Assembly (NCBI GenBank): GCA_017644045.1
Contig: JAEPMI010000010.1
Span: forward strand, 186,001-250,000
Length of the DNA: 64,000 nucleotides
Reading direction: 5' to 3'
Source of the DNA: Deltaproteobacteria bacterium
Lineage (GTDB): Bacteria > Myxococcota_A > Polyangia > Polyangiales > Houyiibacteriaceae
Below, one piece after another: positions 34,353 through 43,920 of the stretch; position 1 is the stretch's first letter, and each line of letters opens with the position of its first letter. Below the pieces are notes generated by a model. That model was given only the letters and a program-made list of their open reading frames with translations, ran no database searches and was not told the origin of the DNA. A program made the position numbers and the translations under genes.

Positions 34353-36002
34353 ATGGGCCCGAACCTCCTGAACACCGTCAAGGACCTCGACCGACTCCGA
34401 CAGATCGTCGGGGTGCTGGCGAAGCACGGCTTCGGCCAGCTGGTCGCCCGTTCGGGCCTCGGTGCGCTGGTCAGCAAGAAGCGCAAGGAAGAGGAGCAGA
34501 AGCGAACGGTCGGCGAGCGGATCCGACTGGCGCTGCAGGAGCTCGGCCCGAGCTTCGTGAAGCTGGGACAGATCGTCTCGACTCGCCCCGACATCATCCC
34601 CGCCGACGTCATCAAGGAGCTCAAGAAGCTCCAGGACGAGGTCCCGCCCGAGCCCTTCGAGAAGATCCGGCCGATGATCGAGAGCGAGCTCGGCGCGACC
34701 ATCGACGAGATCTTCGTCGACTTCGACGAGACCCCGCTCGCCAGCGCGTCCATCGGTCAGGTCCACCGCGCGAAGCTCAAGACCGACGACGGGCTCATCG
34801 ACGTGGTGGTGAAGTGCCAGCGGCCGGACGTGAAGCAGACCATGGAGCTGGACCTCGACCTGCTCTACTGGCTGGCCCACGCGGTCGAGCGATCGATCCC
34901 GGAGGCGAAGCTCTGGAAGCCCGTGCAGATGGTCCAGGAGTTCGACCGCGCGGTGACGGCCGAGCTCGACTTCGTCAACGAGGCGGACAACGCCGAGCGC
35001 TTCGCCCACAACTTCGCCCGCAAGCGCTACGTCTGCTTCCCGAAGGTCTACCGCAGCGCCAGCTCGCGGCGCGTCCTGACCATCGAGTACTTCGACGGCA
35101 AGAAGGTCTACGACGCCATCGAAGACGGCCACTCCGGGGCCGCGATCGCCAAGACGGCGGTCGACATCATGATCCAGCAGATCTTCGAGGACGGCTTCTT
35201 CCACGCCGACCCTCACCCGGGGAACGTCTTCATCCTCGGCGACCCGGACCGACCGGTGATCGCGATGATCGATCTGGGTCTCGTCGGTCACCTGACGCCG
35301 CAGCTCCGGGACCGGACCATCGATCTGATGGTCGCCGCGGTCCGCGAGGACTTCCGCGGGGTGGCCGACGCGCTCTACCAGATCGGGCGGCCGACCAAGA
35401 AGATCGACCGGATGGCCTACGAGGCCGAGGTCGCGGTCCTCGCGCAGAAGTACCTCGGCAAGTCGCTCGGTGAGATCGAGCTCAGCGCGCTGCTGAAGGA
35501 CCTCGTCGACGGCGCGCGCCGCTACGGCATCGAGATCCCGAGCGGGTTCCTGATGATGGGCAAGGCCCTGATGACCGTGGAAGGCGTGGGCAAGGAGATC
35601 TATCCCGACCTCGACGTCTTCGAAGAGGTGAAGCCCTACTTCCTGCGGCTGATCCAGCAGCGCTACTCGCCCGAGCGGATCACCCAGGACGTCATCCGCG
35701 GCGTCACCCGGCTCAGCCACGCGGCGACCGAAGCGCCGATGCAGATGCAGGAGATCCTCGAGGACCTCCGCAAAGGCGCCTTCAGCCTCCAGGTGAAGGA
35801 GACCACGCTCAAGGAGGCGACCGACCGCCTCGGCCGCCGCATCTTCAGCGGCCTCGTGGTGTCGTCCTCGATCCTGAGCGGATCACTGCTGATGGCCGCC
35901 GACAAGATGTGGATCGGCGGCACGATCGCCGGCCTCGGCGCCGCCTACGGCATGGCGCACTGGATGCTGGTGTTCATCCTGAACCGCCGCCGTCCGCTCT
36001 GA
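34353..36002 (+). CDS. ABC1/UbiB-family atypical kinase
   Basis: 549 aa. ABC1 (AarF/UbiB/ADCK) family: the KLGQIVSTRPDIIP segment (KxGQ motif) near residue 70, ASIGQVHRAKLK (Ala-rich loop), VVVKCQRPDV with the nucleotide-binding Lys, the HADPHPGNVFIL catalytic loop and DLGLVGHL (DFG equivalent). C-terminal TM helices (LVVSSSILSGSLLMAADKMW, LGAAYGMAHWMLVFIL) anchor it in the membrane. Members support ubiquinone or other isoprenoid-lipid metabolism; no ubi genes are nearby, so the symbol is withheld. Start ATG 34353, 25 bp after the inverted-repeat element. Confidence 0.92.
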   Translation: MGPNLLNTVKDLDRLRQIVGVLAKHGFGQLVARSGLGALVSKKRKEEEQKRTVGERIRLALQELGPSFVKLGQIVSTRPDIIPADVIKELKKLQDEVPPEPFEKIRPMIESELGATIDEIFVDFDETPLASASIGQVHRAKLKTDDGLIDVVVKCQRPDVKQTMELDLDLLYWLAHAVERSIPEAKLWKPVQMVQEFDRAVTAELDFVNEADNAERFAHNFARKRYVCFPKVYRSASSRRVLTIEYFDGKKVYDAIEDGHSGAAIAKTAVDIMIQQIFEDGFFHADPHPGNVFILGDPDRPVIAMIDLGLVGHLTPQLRDRTIDLMVAAVREDFRGVADALYQIGRPTKKIDRMAYEAEVAVLAQKYLGKSLGEIELSALLKDLVDGARRYGIEIPSGFLMMGKALMTVEGVGKEIYPDLDVFEEVKPYFLRLIQQRYSPERITQDVIRGVTRLSHAATEAPMQMQEILEDLRKGAFSLQVKETTLKEATDRLGRRIFSGLVVSSSILSGSLLMAADKMWIGGTIAGLGAAYGMAHWMLVFILNRRRPL

Positions 36003-36144
36003 GCGCTCAGCGTGGTTCGTTCGCTCCTCGTGTGCGGAACGAGGGATATACCGCGGGAAAGCTCACCCTCGTCTTCGCGGGTCTCGTCTGGGCCGCGGCT
36101 GGCCAGTAGCTGGCGCCACCGCGATCCCGACGTATAGGGGGCCC

Positions 36145-36801
36145 ATGATCATCGAGCTGGCACTCGATCTCGCACTCAACGCCGTCGCGGCGATCCCCCG
36201 CGCGTCGCTCTCCGCATACACCGCACTCCGAAATCGCAAGGCGACCGGGGTCTCCTTCGGGCGAGCCCGCCGCGTGGCCCTTGCGAAGGCCGCCGACGGT
36301 CACGCCGTGCGCGTTCGAGGGTCGGCGACGCTGGCCGAACCCCACTCGTCGCTCCTGCGCGCGCCGGTGTCGGGCGAGCCGTGCGCGGCGTGGTCACTCC
36401 GCATTCATCGGCGGGAGGTCCTCTGGAAGGAGGAAGCGCTCCTCCATCTCGTGCTGGACGCGGGCGACGCGCGACCGCTCATCGTCACCGAAGGGGATCG
36501 GGTCGCGCGCCTCGACGGGTTGGTGGACCTCGACGTCACGCCTCAGGTCTTCGACGGACGCGAGCTCGCGGACTCGGTCCCCGCCGAGCTCGCCCGGCTC
36601 CTCCGCGAGCGGGACCTGGACGAATCGTTCCTGACCGGCTGCGAGGTCCACGAACATCGCCTCACCCTCCCCCTCGAGGTCGAGGTCGGCGGCATCGCGA
36701 GCGTTCGTCTCCGCCACGACGGCTACCGTGGGGCAGGCACGGAGCTCTGGCTGACTCCGCTGCCGAGCGGCCACCTCCCGCTCCGTCCCATCGAACGGTG
36801 A
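36145..36801 (+). CDS. conserved-type protein of unknown function, possibly GIDE-like
   Basis: 218 aa. The N-terminus is amphipathic (IIELALDLALNAVAAIP). The middle resembles GIDE-type domains found beside bacterial and mitochondrial E3-ligase-like proteins: VRVRGSATLAEPHSSLLRAP then SGEPCAAWSLRIHR. No RING Cys/His cluster, so no ligase activity is implied. The C-terminal half is beta-rich (LIVTEGDRVARLDGLVDLDV). The GIDE assignment is my recognition of pattern, not alignment. Convergent with the beta-helix gene, 6 bp apart. Confidence 0.6.
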   Translation: MIIELALDLALNAVAAIPRASLSAYTALRNRKATGVSFGRARRVALAKAADGHAVRVRGSATLAEPHSSLLRAPVSGEPCAAWSLRIHRREVLWKEEALLHLVLDAGDARPLIVTEGDRVARLDGLVDLDVTPQVFDGRELADSVPAELARLLRERDLDESFLTGCEVHEHRLTLPLEVEVGGIASVRLRHDGYRGAGTELWLTPLPSGHLPLRPIER

Positions 36802-36807
36802 GCTCGG

Positions 36808-38298
36808 TCAGCGACGACGACGTCGCGCGACGAGTCCGATCGCCAGCACGAGCAGTAGGCCCGAGCCTCCATGACGACCGGAGGCGCGACAGCCACAGCC
36901 GTCGTCGGACGAGGACGAGTCGTCGTCGCCCGGCCCCGTCGACCCATCGCGACCGCTGACGCCCGAGTCGCGCGAGACGGAAGCGTCCGCACCGACCCCA
37001 CCATCGAGGTCGGGCACGCCGCCGTCGGGGGCATCGCAATCACCGTCGCATCGCTCGTCGGCCCCCACGTCGATGCCCGCGCCCTGCGGCCGCGCGTCGC
37101 CCTCGAAGTCGGCGGGCGGCGCATCGGCCATGCGTCCGGCGTCCAGCGCCGGACTACCGGCCGAGAGGTGATAGTCGCTCCCGGGCGGGTCGACGAAGAC
37201 TTCGTCGATGGCGGCCTCGAGCGAGTGCTCGCCATGACCGAGCGCCTGCCACTCCGAGAGGTCGAGCCGGGTGGAGCCGCCGTCGGTCGTGAATCGGGCG
37301 ATCACGACGTTGTAGTCCGCCTCCAGCCCATCGAGGCTGTCCGCCGAGATGTCGATGGCGCCTCGAAAGGTGTGACGGCTGAGGAGGATGTTGTTCAGCA
37401 CGCGGTTGTTCACCGCGCCGTGCTGGATGTTGAGCGCCCACCGCCCGTCGGCGGCCTGCAGGACCGTGTTGTTCACGACCAGGTTGCCGCTCGAGGGACC
37501 GCCGCCGTTGACCCGGTAGAGGCTGATGCCCGACGCGTGGTTCTCGTAGAGCAGGTTGTTGCGGATCACCGAGTCCTGGACGCCATCGCAGTTGATGCCC
37601 GACCCGCCGCGCTCACCGTTGTCCCAGATCACGTTGTTCTCGACGAGCGCGCCGGAGATGATCCCGTCACCGCCGCCGACGTCGGCGTCGCCGTTCATGT
37701 GGAGCCCGTTGCCGTTGTTCGAGAAGAGGCGGTTCCCTCGAACGATCGGTCGGTCCCCGCTGTTCGAGACGTAGATGCCGTGCTCGTCGATCGACCCCGA
37801 GCAGGTGTTGTTCTCGATGAGCAGGTCGTTGCAGAACCCAGTGAGAATGCCCCACTTGCCGTTGTCCGCGGCGACGTTGTTCCGGAAGACCACCTGGTCG
37901 CCGTTGACCGCGCGGAAGCCGGCGCGCGTCCGGCCGCTCGACTCGAACCCCTCGATGACGACGAAGCTGGCCCCCTCGAGGTTGATCCCGTCGGGGGTCC
38001 GATCGTTGTCTTGGTCAATGGTCGTACCCGCTTCGGCGGAGAAGGTGATCGGCGCGTCGGCCGTGCCGCTGGTGCGGAGATCCATCCCTCGATAGCTGCC
38101 GGCGTGGACCACCACCGTATCCCCCGGCCCGACCTCGTCGGCGGCGTGCTGAAGCGTCGCCCACGGCTCCGCCTCGCTGCCGTCGGCAGCGTCCGAGCCC
38201 GCGGGGTCGATATGGAAGGTGGTCTGTGCAGCCACCGGCGCGGCAGCGGCGAGGAAGAGCAGAAGCGCGAGTGCTCGACACGAGCGAGAGAGCGTCAT
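36808..38298 (-). CDS. secreted right-handed beta-helix protein with MYXO-CTERM-like tail
   Basis: 496 aa. Signal peptide at 1-25 (ALALLLFLAAAAPVAAQ). Residues ~45-390 are parallel beta-helix coils with repeating Asn ladders (VVIEGFESSGRTRAGFRAVN, LIENNTCSGS, VIRNNLLYENHASGISLY, VNNTVLQAADGRWALNIQ), typical of carbohydrate-binding or lyase folds. A Gly/Asp/Ser-rich spacer (DGGVPDLDGGVGADASVSRD) leads to CGCRASG, a hydrophobic helix and RRRRR, a MYXO-CTERM-like sorting signal. Likely surface-attached. No lyase catalytic residues are assignable. Divergent from the M28 peptidase. Confidence 0.83.
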   Translation of the reverse strand: MTLSRSCRALALLLFLAAAAPVAAQTTFHIDPAGSDAADGSEAEPWATLQHAADEVGPGDTVVVHAGSYRGMDLRTSGTADAPITFSAEAGTTIDQDNDRTPDGINLEGASFVVIEGFESSGRTRAGFRAVNGDQVVFRNNVAADNGKWGILTGFCNDLLIENNTCSGSIDEHGIYVSNSGDRPIVRGNRLFSNNGNGLHMNGDADVGGGDGIISGALVENNVIWDNGERGGSGINCDGVQDSVIRNNLLYENHASGISLYRVNGGGPSSGNLVVNNTVLQAADGRWALNIQHGAVNNRVLNNILLSRHTFRGAIDISADSLDGLEADYNVVIARFTTDGGSTRLDLSEWQALGHGEHSLEAAIDEVFVDPPGSDYHLSAGSPALDAGRMADAPPADFEGDARPQGAGIDVGADERCDGDCDAPDGGVPDLDGGVGADASVSRDSGVSGRDGSTGPGDDDSSSSDDGCGCRASGRHGGSGLLLVLAIGLVARRRRR

Positions 38299-38414
38299 CG
38301 GGCGAACCTAGAGGGGTGGAGTCTCGGCGCCACCATCGTTCGCCTGGCCCGCACCAGTTGAAAGCCGGCCGGCCCCCGTCCGGAACTTCGGCTACCCGAG
38401 ACTGTCGGTCCCGG

Positions 38415-39365
38415 GTGCGCTTCTTCCTCGGTCTGCTCGGAGTCGTGGCCCTCGCGTTCGCGGGGCGCTGGCTGCTCTGCGCGCCGATCGAGCCCGGAGC
38501 GCTCCGCCCGCCACCCGCTTCCCTCGGTGAAGGGGCCGATCCCGAACGACTCGAGCGAGAGGTCCGCTTCCTCGCCGAGACCATCGGCGCGCGTGGCCAC
38601 CGTCACCCCGATGCGATGCGGAAGGCCGCCGACCATCTCGCCGCCATGCTCGAGGGCTTCGGCGCGACGGTCGAGCGCCAGCCGACCCCCGTCGGCGCGC
38701 CACCCTTCGAGAACGTTCGCGCCCGCTTCGGCGCCGGTGAGCCCAGCCGCGTCGTCGGCGCCCACTACGACTCATGGCTCGACACCGCCGGCGCGGACGA
38801 CAACGCGTCCGGAGTCGCCGGCCTCCTCGAGCTCGCGCGCCTGCTCGGCTCGCTCGAGGATCCGCCTTCCGTGGAGCTGGTCGCCTACGCCAACGAGGAG
38901 CCGCCACACTTCCGCACCCGGCAGATGGGAAGCGTCGCCCACGCGCTCGTCACGCCGGCCGGCGCCGAGGTCGTCGTGCTCGAGATGATCGGCTACTACG
39001 ACGATGCCCCGGGCTCGCAGGCGTACCCCGGCAACGCGCTGGCGAGCCGCATGCCCGACACGGGCGACTTCATCCTCGTGCTCGGGCGGACCGAAGACGA
39101 AGCGCTCGCCATGGCCGTTCGCGACGCGATGAGCATCCACTCGCTGCCGGTCTACGGCTACGCCGCACCCCCGACCGTCGCCGGCGTCGACTTCTCGGAC
39201 CACCGCAGCTACTGGCGCCATGAGCTCCCCGCCGTGATGGTCACGGACACGGCGTTCCTCCGGAACCGCGCATACCACACGAGCGAGGACACCCCCGACC
39301 GCTTGGACTACGGCCGGATGGCCATGGTGGTCGACGGGGTCTTCGCCTGGCTGGTCGGCGAATGA
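38415..39365 (+). CDS. M28-family metallopeptidase (membrane-anchored)
   Basis: About 316 aa from GTG 38415. N-terminal signal anchor FFLGLLGVVALAFAGRWLL. The co-catalytic di-zinc set of M28 aminopeptidases or glutaminyl cyclase-like enzymes is present in order: GAHYDSW (His), GADDNASGVAGLLELARLL (Asp and acidic neighbour), AYANEEPPHF (Glu pair) and a later AYHTSEDTPDRLDY (His). Also typical are the VDFSDHRSYW segment and final helix. Probably periplasmic. Cleaves N-terminal residues or cyclises glutamine; which one is not decided by sequence. Flanked by two beta-helix proteins. Confidence 0.85.
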   Translation: MRFFLGLLGVVALAFAGRWLLCAPIEPGALRPPPASLGEGADPERLEREVRFLAETIGARGHRHPDAMRKAADHLAAMLEGFGATVERQPTPVGAPPFENVRARFGAGEPSRVVGAHYDSWLDTAGADDNASGVAGLLELARLLGSLEDPPSVELVAYANEEPPHFRTRQMGSVAHALVTPAGAEVVVLEMIGYYDDAPGSQAYPGNALASRMPDTGDFILVLGRTEDEALAMAVRDAMSIHSLPVYGYAAPPTVAGVDFSDHRSYWRHELPAVMVTDTAFLRNRAYHTSEDTPDRLDYGRMAMVVDGVFAWLVGE

Positions 39366-39477
39366 GCCCGACGGACACGAACGGCAGGTCTCGTGGAGGC
39401 ACGGCGCTGGCCTAATTCGACCTAATTTGCGTCGTTCGCTGCTTTGCTGCGCTGCCTCGGCCGGTCAGCCTCTCCCC

Positions 39478-41145
39478 ATGAACGTTCCCGCGGCGCTTCG
39501 CCTTGCCTGCCTCGTCCTCCTCGCCGCGCTGGGCTGCGGTGACGATGACGCGCCCCCTCCCGACTCCGGCACCGACTCCGGCGCCGACGCGGCGACGTCT
39601 CTGCCTCGCGATGCGTCGCTCGCGGACGCCGGACCCGACGACGGAGGCACGCCCCCGGGCGAGTGGGAGCTTCCGGAAGCGCAGCGTGTCGGCGGCAAGC
39701 TGCCGATCTACCCGCTGCACCCGCGCCCCGACGCCGAGACCGGCGCGGGTGCAGCCCACCGACACGCGCATCCTTCGGTTCCCTACCGAGTGCCGGTCGG
39801 CATTCAGGGCGGCGAATGGCCCTTTCGCTACGAGCTCGTCGAGGGACCGGACGGCATGCGCTTCGTCGCGGGCGAGCTGGAGCGACGGATGAACGACGGC
39901 CGGATCGAGCATCTTCGAACCGAAGGGTATGGCGTGCTGGAGTGGCCCAGCCCGAGGGTTGGCACCCACCCCGTCCGAGTCCGCGTCACCGATCAAGCGG
40001 GCGAGAGCGTCGAGCTCACTTGGTCGGTGGACACGAACGCCGGGGCCTTCGTCTTCGTCGACTCGCAACACGGCGACGACGACGCGACCGGCACCTTCGA
40101 TGCGCCGCTGCGCACCTTCGCCGACGGCCTCTGGCTGCGTGACGACGACGACGCCTCGTTCGCCGGCCGCATCGCCGTCTTCCGAGAAGGGACCTATGCG
40201 GTCGAGGCGAGCGAGGCGTTCACGTCTCCAGTGCTCGACCACACCAAGAAGCCGTCGGCATACCTGGCCTTCCCGGACGAAGCCGTGACCTTCGACCTGT
40301 CTCGCGGGCACTTTCGAACCGGCAGCCGTGGCGGCATCGATGACCTCGTCGTGGCCGGCATCGACTTCGTGGGATCCCGCGAAGACCTCGGGAACGCGCG
40401 GCTCTTCAACATCACCAACCGTTCGGAGCGAGTCACCTTCTGGGAATGCTCCTTCGACGACACCGGCGTCGGGACCGCCGGCACGGACAACCCCGCGTGC
40501 ATCGCGTTCATGGCGGCCGGGCCCTACCACGAGAACCTCGCGGTCCTCGGTTGCGAGCTTCGGGCGAACGCTGGAGCCCAGCTCGTCGTGACCTTCGACT
40601 CCCGCCACGTGCTCTTCGAGGGCAACCGTGCCGTCGACGTCGCCCTCGCCCACAGCAACGGAGGCACGGTGCTCCATGCGAAGGACGACACCAACGATCT
40701 GACGATTCGCGACAACCAGCTGGTCGGCCAGGTGGCCTCGGCAGCCATCGCGGTGAGCAACCAGATCTCCCTCGGTTCGGCGGCGAACCAGGAGATCTGT
40801 TGGAACACTCTCATCTACGACGGCGATCAGAACGTGGACTCGGCGTTCATCATCAACACCCAGTCGACCACCCCCGATGCGGAGAACACCTACGTGTATC
40901 GCAACAGCGTGGTGAGCCAACGGCGAGCGATGACCTTTCGCGGGGCCGCCGAACCCATCCCACCGCTGGTCGAAGGCAACGCCTTCTTCGGGGCCGAGGG
41001 GGGCCTGGTCGGCGAGAACCGGACGACCGGACCGGTTCCCAACGTCCGACTCGAAGAGAGCGACTTCGACGCGGAGGGGCGACTGGTCGGCGAGGCGCGC
41101 TCGTCCCATCTGGGCCAGGCAGGCGCCGAGGTCGCCGCGCGCTGA
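39478..41145 (+). CDS. right-handed beta-helix lipoprotein
   Basis: 555 aa from ATG 39478. Lipobox LAALGC at the end of the signal peptide (LACLVLLAALGC), then a Pro/Asp/Ser/Thr-rich linker (DSGTDSGADAATSLPRDA). Residues ~200-540 have beta-helix coils with Asn-rich turns (LFNITNRSERVTFWECSFDD, DLTIRDNQLVG, TYVYRNSVVSQRRAMTF). A cadherin/Ig-like stretch (VRVTDQAGESVELTWSVDTN) precedes them. Likely outer-membrane surface lipoprotein, perhaps polysaccharide binding or cleaving. No MYXO-CTERM end, unlike the neighbouring beta-helix protein. Confidence 0.8.
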   Translation: MNVPAALRLACLVLLAALGCGDDDAPPPDSGTDSGADAATSLPRDASLADAGPDDGGTPPGEWELPEAQRVGGKLPIYPLHPRPDAETGAGAAHRHAHPSVPYRVPVGIQGGEWPFRYELVEGPDGMRFVAGELERRMNDGRIEHLRTEGYGVLEWPSPRVGTHPVRVRVTDQAGESVELTWSVDTNAGAFVFVDSQHGDDDATGTFDAPLRTFADGLWLRDDDDASFAGRIAVFREGTYAVEASEAFTSPVLDHTKKPSAYLAFPDEAVTFDLSRGHFRTGSRGGIDDLVVAGIDFVGSREDLGNARLFNITNRSERVTFWECSFDDTGVGTAGTDNPACIAFMAAGPYHENLAVLGCELRANAGAQLVVTFDSRHVLFEGNRAVDVALAHSNGGTVLHAKDDTNDLTIRDNQLVGQVASAAIAVSNQISLGSAANQEICWNTLIYDGDQNVDSAFIINTQSTTPDAENTYVYRNSVVSQRRAMTFRGAAEPIPPLVEGNAFFGAEGGLVGENRTTGPVPNVRLEESDFDAEGRLVGEARSSHLGQAGAEVAAR

Positions 41146-41172
41146 GGAGACGGATCGCACCGCCCTTCACCG

Positions 41173-43281
41173 TCAACCCGTGAGGCAGCGGTCCAGCCAG
41201 TTCGCGAGCAGCGCCGTGACCCGAACGGCGAGATCCGGATCGACGAGCTGCCCTCCCTGGCGCCGCAGGACCCACTCCGAGAGACCCATCACCGCGACCC
41301 CCTCGAGGTCGTCCTCTCCTCGCAGCACGAGCATCGACCGCACCGCCGGGCCGGGGTCGCCGGCGAGCTCCAGCCCGATGCGGTCGGCGCTCAGCTGCAT
41401 CAACCGGTGCGTGACCAGCAGCGCCTCCCGCTCGACCATGCCGTCGGAGGCATCGTCATCCTTCTTGCGGCGGAAGAGGCCCGTCGCCTTGTCCCAGACC
41501 TGACCGGCCTTGCCGTCCTTCACCGCGCCCAGGATGGTGCCGACGGCGTCGGGGATCTTCACGCGACGAACCAGGGGCAACGCCATCAGCAGCAGCTCCG
41601 CGCCGCTCAGCCCCTTGTCGAGCACGCCGCGCCACATGTCGCTCTGCGTCACGCGCGCGTGACCGAGGCGGAGGTGCGCCAGCTCGCACGCGAAGACGAA
41701 GCGCAGCTCGCCGGTGCTCATTCGCAGCGGGCCCTCTTCCACGTGACGCGCGCCCAGGACGACGAAGCCGCCGCCCGCATCATCGTGGGCGCGGCAGCCG
41801 GTCGCATCTTCGCCACGGCTCACGTAGCAGGTCGCGTCCACGCCGAGGAACGCGCGCGCCTCCTCGAACGCGGCGACGGCGTCTGGTCGCTTCAGCGGCG
41901 CGCAGAAGCGCCGGAGAGCCGAGTGGTCCGGCGTCTCCACCGTCGCCACCAGCCCCTGCAGGGTGCTCGTGAAGCGGTCGGTCACGCTCATCGGGTGCCG
42001 CAGCGCCGAGAGCGTCTCGTCGGTCAGGGGCGTCGGGTCCCGAGGGAGGCCCGCAGGCTCGTCGAAGCCCCCCTCGACCACCTCGAGCGCTCTCACCGCT
42101 GCGACGGACTCCGTCGCGACCAATCGCGCTCGGGAGAGGGGCTGGATGCGGGCGAGACGCATGTGCGCGCCAGCATCGAGCGGCGCCAGCGCCTCGAGGA
42201 GCCGCACGCGGTCGGTCAGGTGCGCGTGCGGATCGCCCGGAGGGACGAGCTCCGCGATCTCGGGAGCCGGCAGCTCCGCGAGCGATGCTTCGAGCACCGC
42301 CTTCGCGGACTCGATGTCGCCCGCCGCGTGTAGATGTGCGGCCCGCTCGAGGTCCGCTCCGACGGGGTCCTCTGCGCGAGCCTCCGTCCAGAGCCCTTCG
42401 CCGAGCGCGAGTGCGTGTGGACTCGACGAATCGAGATCGCGAAGCGCACCTACGAGCACGCGACGCGCGGCAGCCTCGAACGCCCAGCCATCGGCCCACG
42501 CCAGCAGCTCGTCCGGCGTCATCGTCGCCACGAACGCCTCGGTCGTTCGCGGGCTCTCCCCAGCGAGCAGGGCCTGCTCGACCGGGGCCCGCGGATCGTC
42601 GTCGTGCGCGAGGAGCGCTGCGACGGCCTCTCGGTGCTCGGCGCTGCGACTCGCGTCGACCACCGCGCGCAATCGCTCGAGCCGGGCGGCCGCGAGCACC
42701 GGCGCGATGGCGCCGAAGCGATTCTCGTTGCCCAGCGTCGCCCGCCAGGTCAGCTCGCCTTCCGGTCCCGTCCCATGCACGAGGTCGCGGCCAGTGCGCG
42801 ACTCCACCGTGAACGAGTCCACCGGCCACGTGAGCAAGTCGCCGAGCGGCCCGACGGCCAGCAGCGCCGCTCGCCGATCCGTCCACACGAAGCGCCAGGG
42901 CACGTCGTGGCGGGGACCGAGCTCGCTCTCGACGGCGACGTCCGTGCTCGTGTGCAGGTAGGCGAGCACGAGCTCTCCCCTTTCGAGCCACGACTCGAGC
43001 CCGAGCGTCTCCAGCTCGTCGCGTTCCTCCACGAACGCGTGCGCGAGCGCCTCCTCGATGCCGTCCGAGGCGCGGAGCCGATGCTCCGCGAGCAAGCGCA
43101 TGAGCGCTTTGCCGCGGCCACGCGGCACGTCGTACCAGCGGCCCGCGACCTCGAGCCGATCCCGCAGCCGACCCTCGTCGTACCGGAGACGAACCGCCGG
43201 CACCCGCTGTCCCTCGCTCTCCAGCCAGAGGCTGCGTCCGCCCACCGTGAGCGTGGCCCCATCGAGATCGAGCGACGTCAT
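41173..43281 (-). CDS. large protein with degenerate M48-like metalloprotease region
   Basis: 702 aa, no signal peptide. The first 500 residues are unfamiliar: beta-rich N-terminus (LDLDGATLTVGGRSLWLESE) and long Leu/Ala-rich helices that could be TPR- or HEAT-like. Residues ~530-545 read VFACELAHLRLGHARV, which matches the zinc helix of M48 peptidases except that the first His of HExxH is Cys (codon TGC). Later SADRIGLELAGD resembles the downstream metal-binding acidic motif. It may be catalytically altered or inactive. The last hydrophobic segment (LLLMALPLVRRVKIPD) may associate with membrane. Confidence 0.68.
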   Translation of the reverse strand: MTSLDLDGATLTVGGRSLWLESEGQRVPAVRLRYDEGRLRDRLEVAGRWYDVPRGRGKALMRLLAEHRLRASDGIEEALAHAFVEERDELETLGLESWLERGELVLAYLHTSTDVAVESELGPRHDVPWRFVWTDRRAALLAVGPLGDLLTWPVDSFTVESRTGRDLVHGTGPEGELTWRATLGNENRFGAIAPVLAAARLERLRAVVDASRSAEHREAVAALLAHDDDPRAPVEQALLAGESPRTTEAFVATMTPDELLAWADGWAFEAAARRVLVGALRDLDSSSPHALALGEGLWTEARAEDPVGADLERAAHLHAAGDIESAKAVLEASLAELPAPEIAELVPPGDPHAHLTDRVRLLEALAPLDAGAHMRLARIQPLSRARLVATESVAAVRALEVVEGGFDEPAGLPRDPTPLTDETLSALRHPMSVTDRFTSTLQGLVATVETPDHSALRRFCAPLKRPDAVAAFEEARAFLGVDATCYVSRGEDATGCRAHDDAGGGFVVLGARHVEEGPLRMSTGELRFVFACELAHLRLGHARVTQSDMWRGVLDKGLSGAELLLMALPLVRRVKIPDAVGTILGAVKDGKAGQVWDKATGLFRRKKDDDASDGMVEREALLVTHRLMQLSADRIGLELAGDPGPAVRSMLVLRGEDDLEGVAVMGLSEWVLRRQGGQLVDPDLAVRVTALLANWLDRCLTG

Positions 43282-43378
43282 CCGTGGACTCCAGTCGGCG
43301 CGCAGATCATCAGGAGGGTTCTACCACCACGACCCATCACGACCCATGCGCTCGTGGCGGCGGCTCGATGCCAGCCGC

Positions 43379-43855
43379 TCAGCGCGCCAGCGGCTTCCAC
43401 GCCTCGGGGAGCTCCCCGCCGAGGAGCTTCGCGGCGGCTCCCTCGTCGAGGAGGGCGAACTTCAGCTGCCCGGTGTACGCGAGGACATCGCCCTGCCGCA
43501 GCTCCACCTCGACGCCCACCACCCGCGAGCCCGGCTTGACGATGCGACCCCGTCCCTCGACCTCCTGGCCGACGCGAATCGGCTGGCGGAGCTTGCAGTG
43601 CATCTCGGCGGTGAAGCCGAAGCGCTTCAGCAGGAGCACCAGCGCCCAGGCGCCGATCTCGTCCGCGAGTGTGGCGACCAGGCCACCGTGCATGATCGTC
43701 GGCGGGCCCTGGTAGCGCTCCGACGGCACGAAGTGGGTCACCACGTCGTCTCCGTCCCTCTGAAAGCTCAGCCTGAAACCGATGGGGTGATCGACCGCAC
43801 AGCCGAAGCAGGGCTGGTCTTCCCCGAAGAGCGATCCGTCGTAGGTCTCGGTCAT
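43379..43855 (-). CDS. PaaI-type hotdog-fold thioesterase
   Basis: 158 aa, standard size. Hotdog acyl-CoA thioesterase family: the IMHGGLVATLADEIGAWAL segment carries the HGG turn and the acidic residue on the following helix that activate water. MHCKLRQPIRVGQEVEGRGR is the typical second strand set. Usually hydrolyses small aromatic or acyl-CoA esters. An N-terminal CFGC pair may bind metal, as in some family members. Upstream of the lipid-like thiolase cluster on the same strand but separated by one gene. Confidence 0.88.
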   Translation of the reverse strand: MTETYDGSLFGEDQPCFGCAVDHPIGFRLSFQRDGDDVVTHFVPSERYQGPPTIMHGGLVATLADEIGAWALVLLLKRFGFTAEMHCKLRQPIRVGQEVEGRGRIVKPGSRVVGVEVELRQGDVLAYTGQLKFALLDEGAAAKLLGGELPEAWKPLAR

Positions 43856-43920
43856 CGCTCATTTCTAGCGCGTGATGCACGTCGGTCGAGGGTCTCTGGA
43901 CCGATCGAAGGAGTGGTGGG

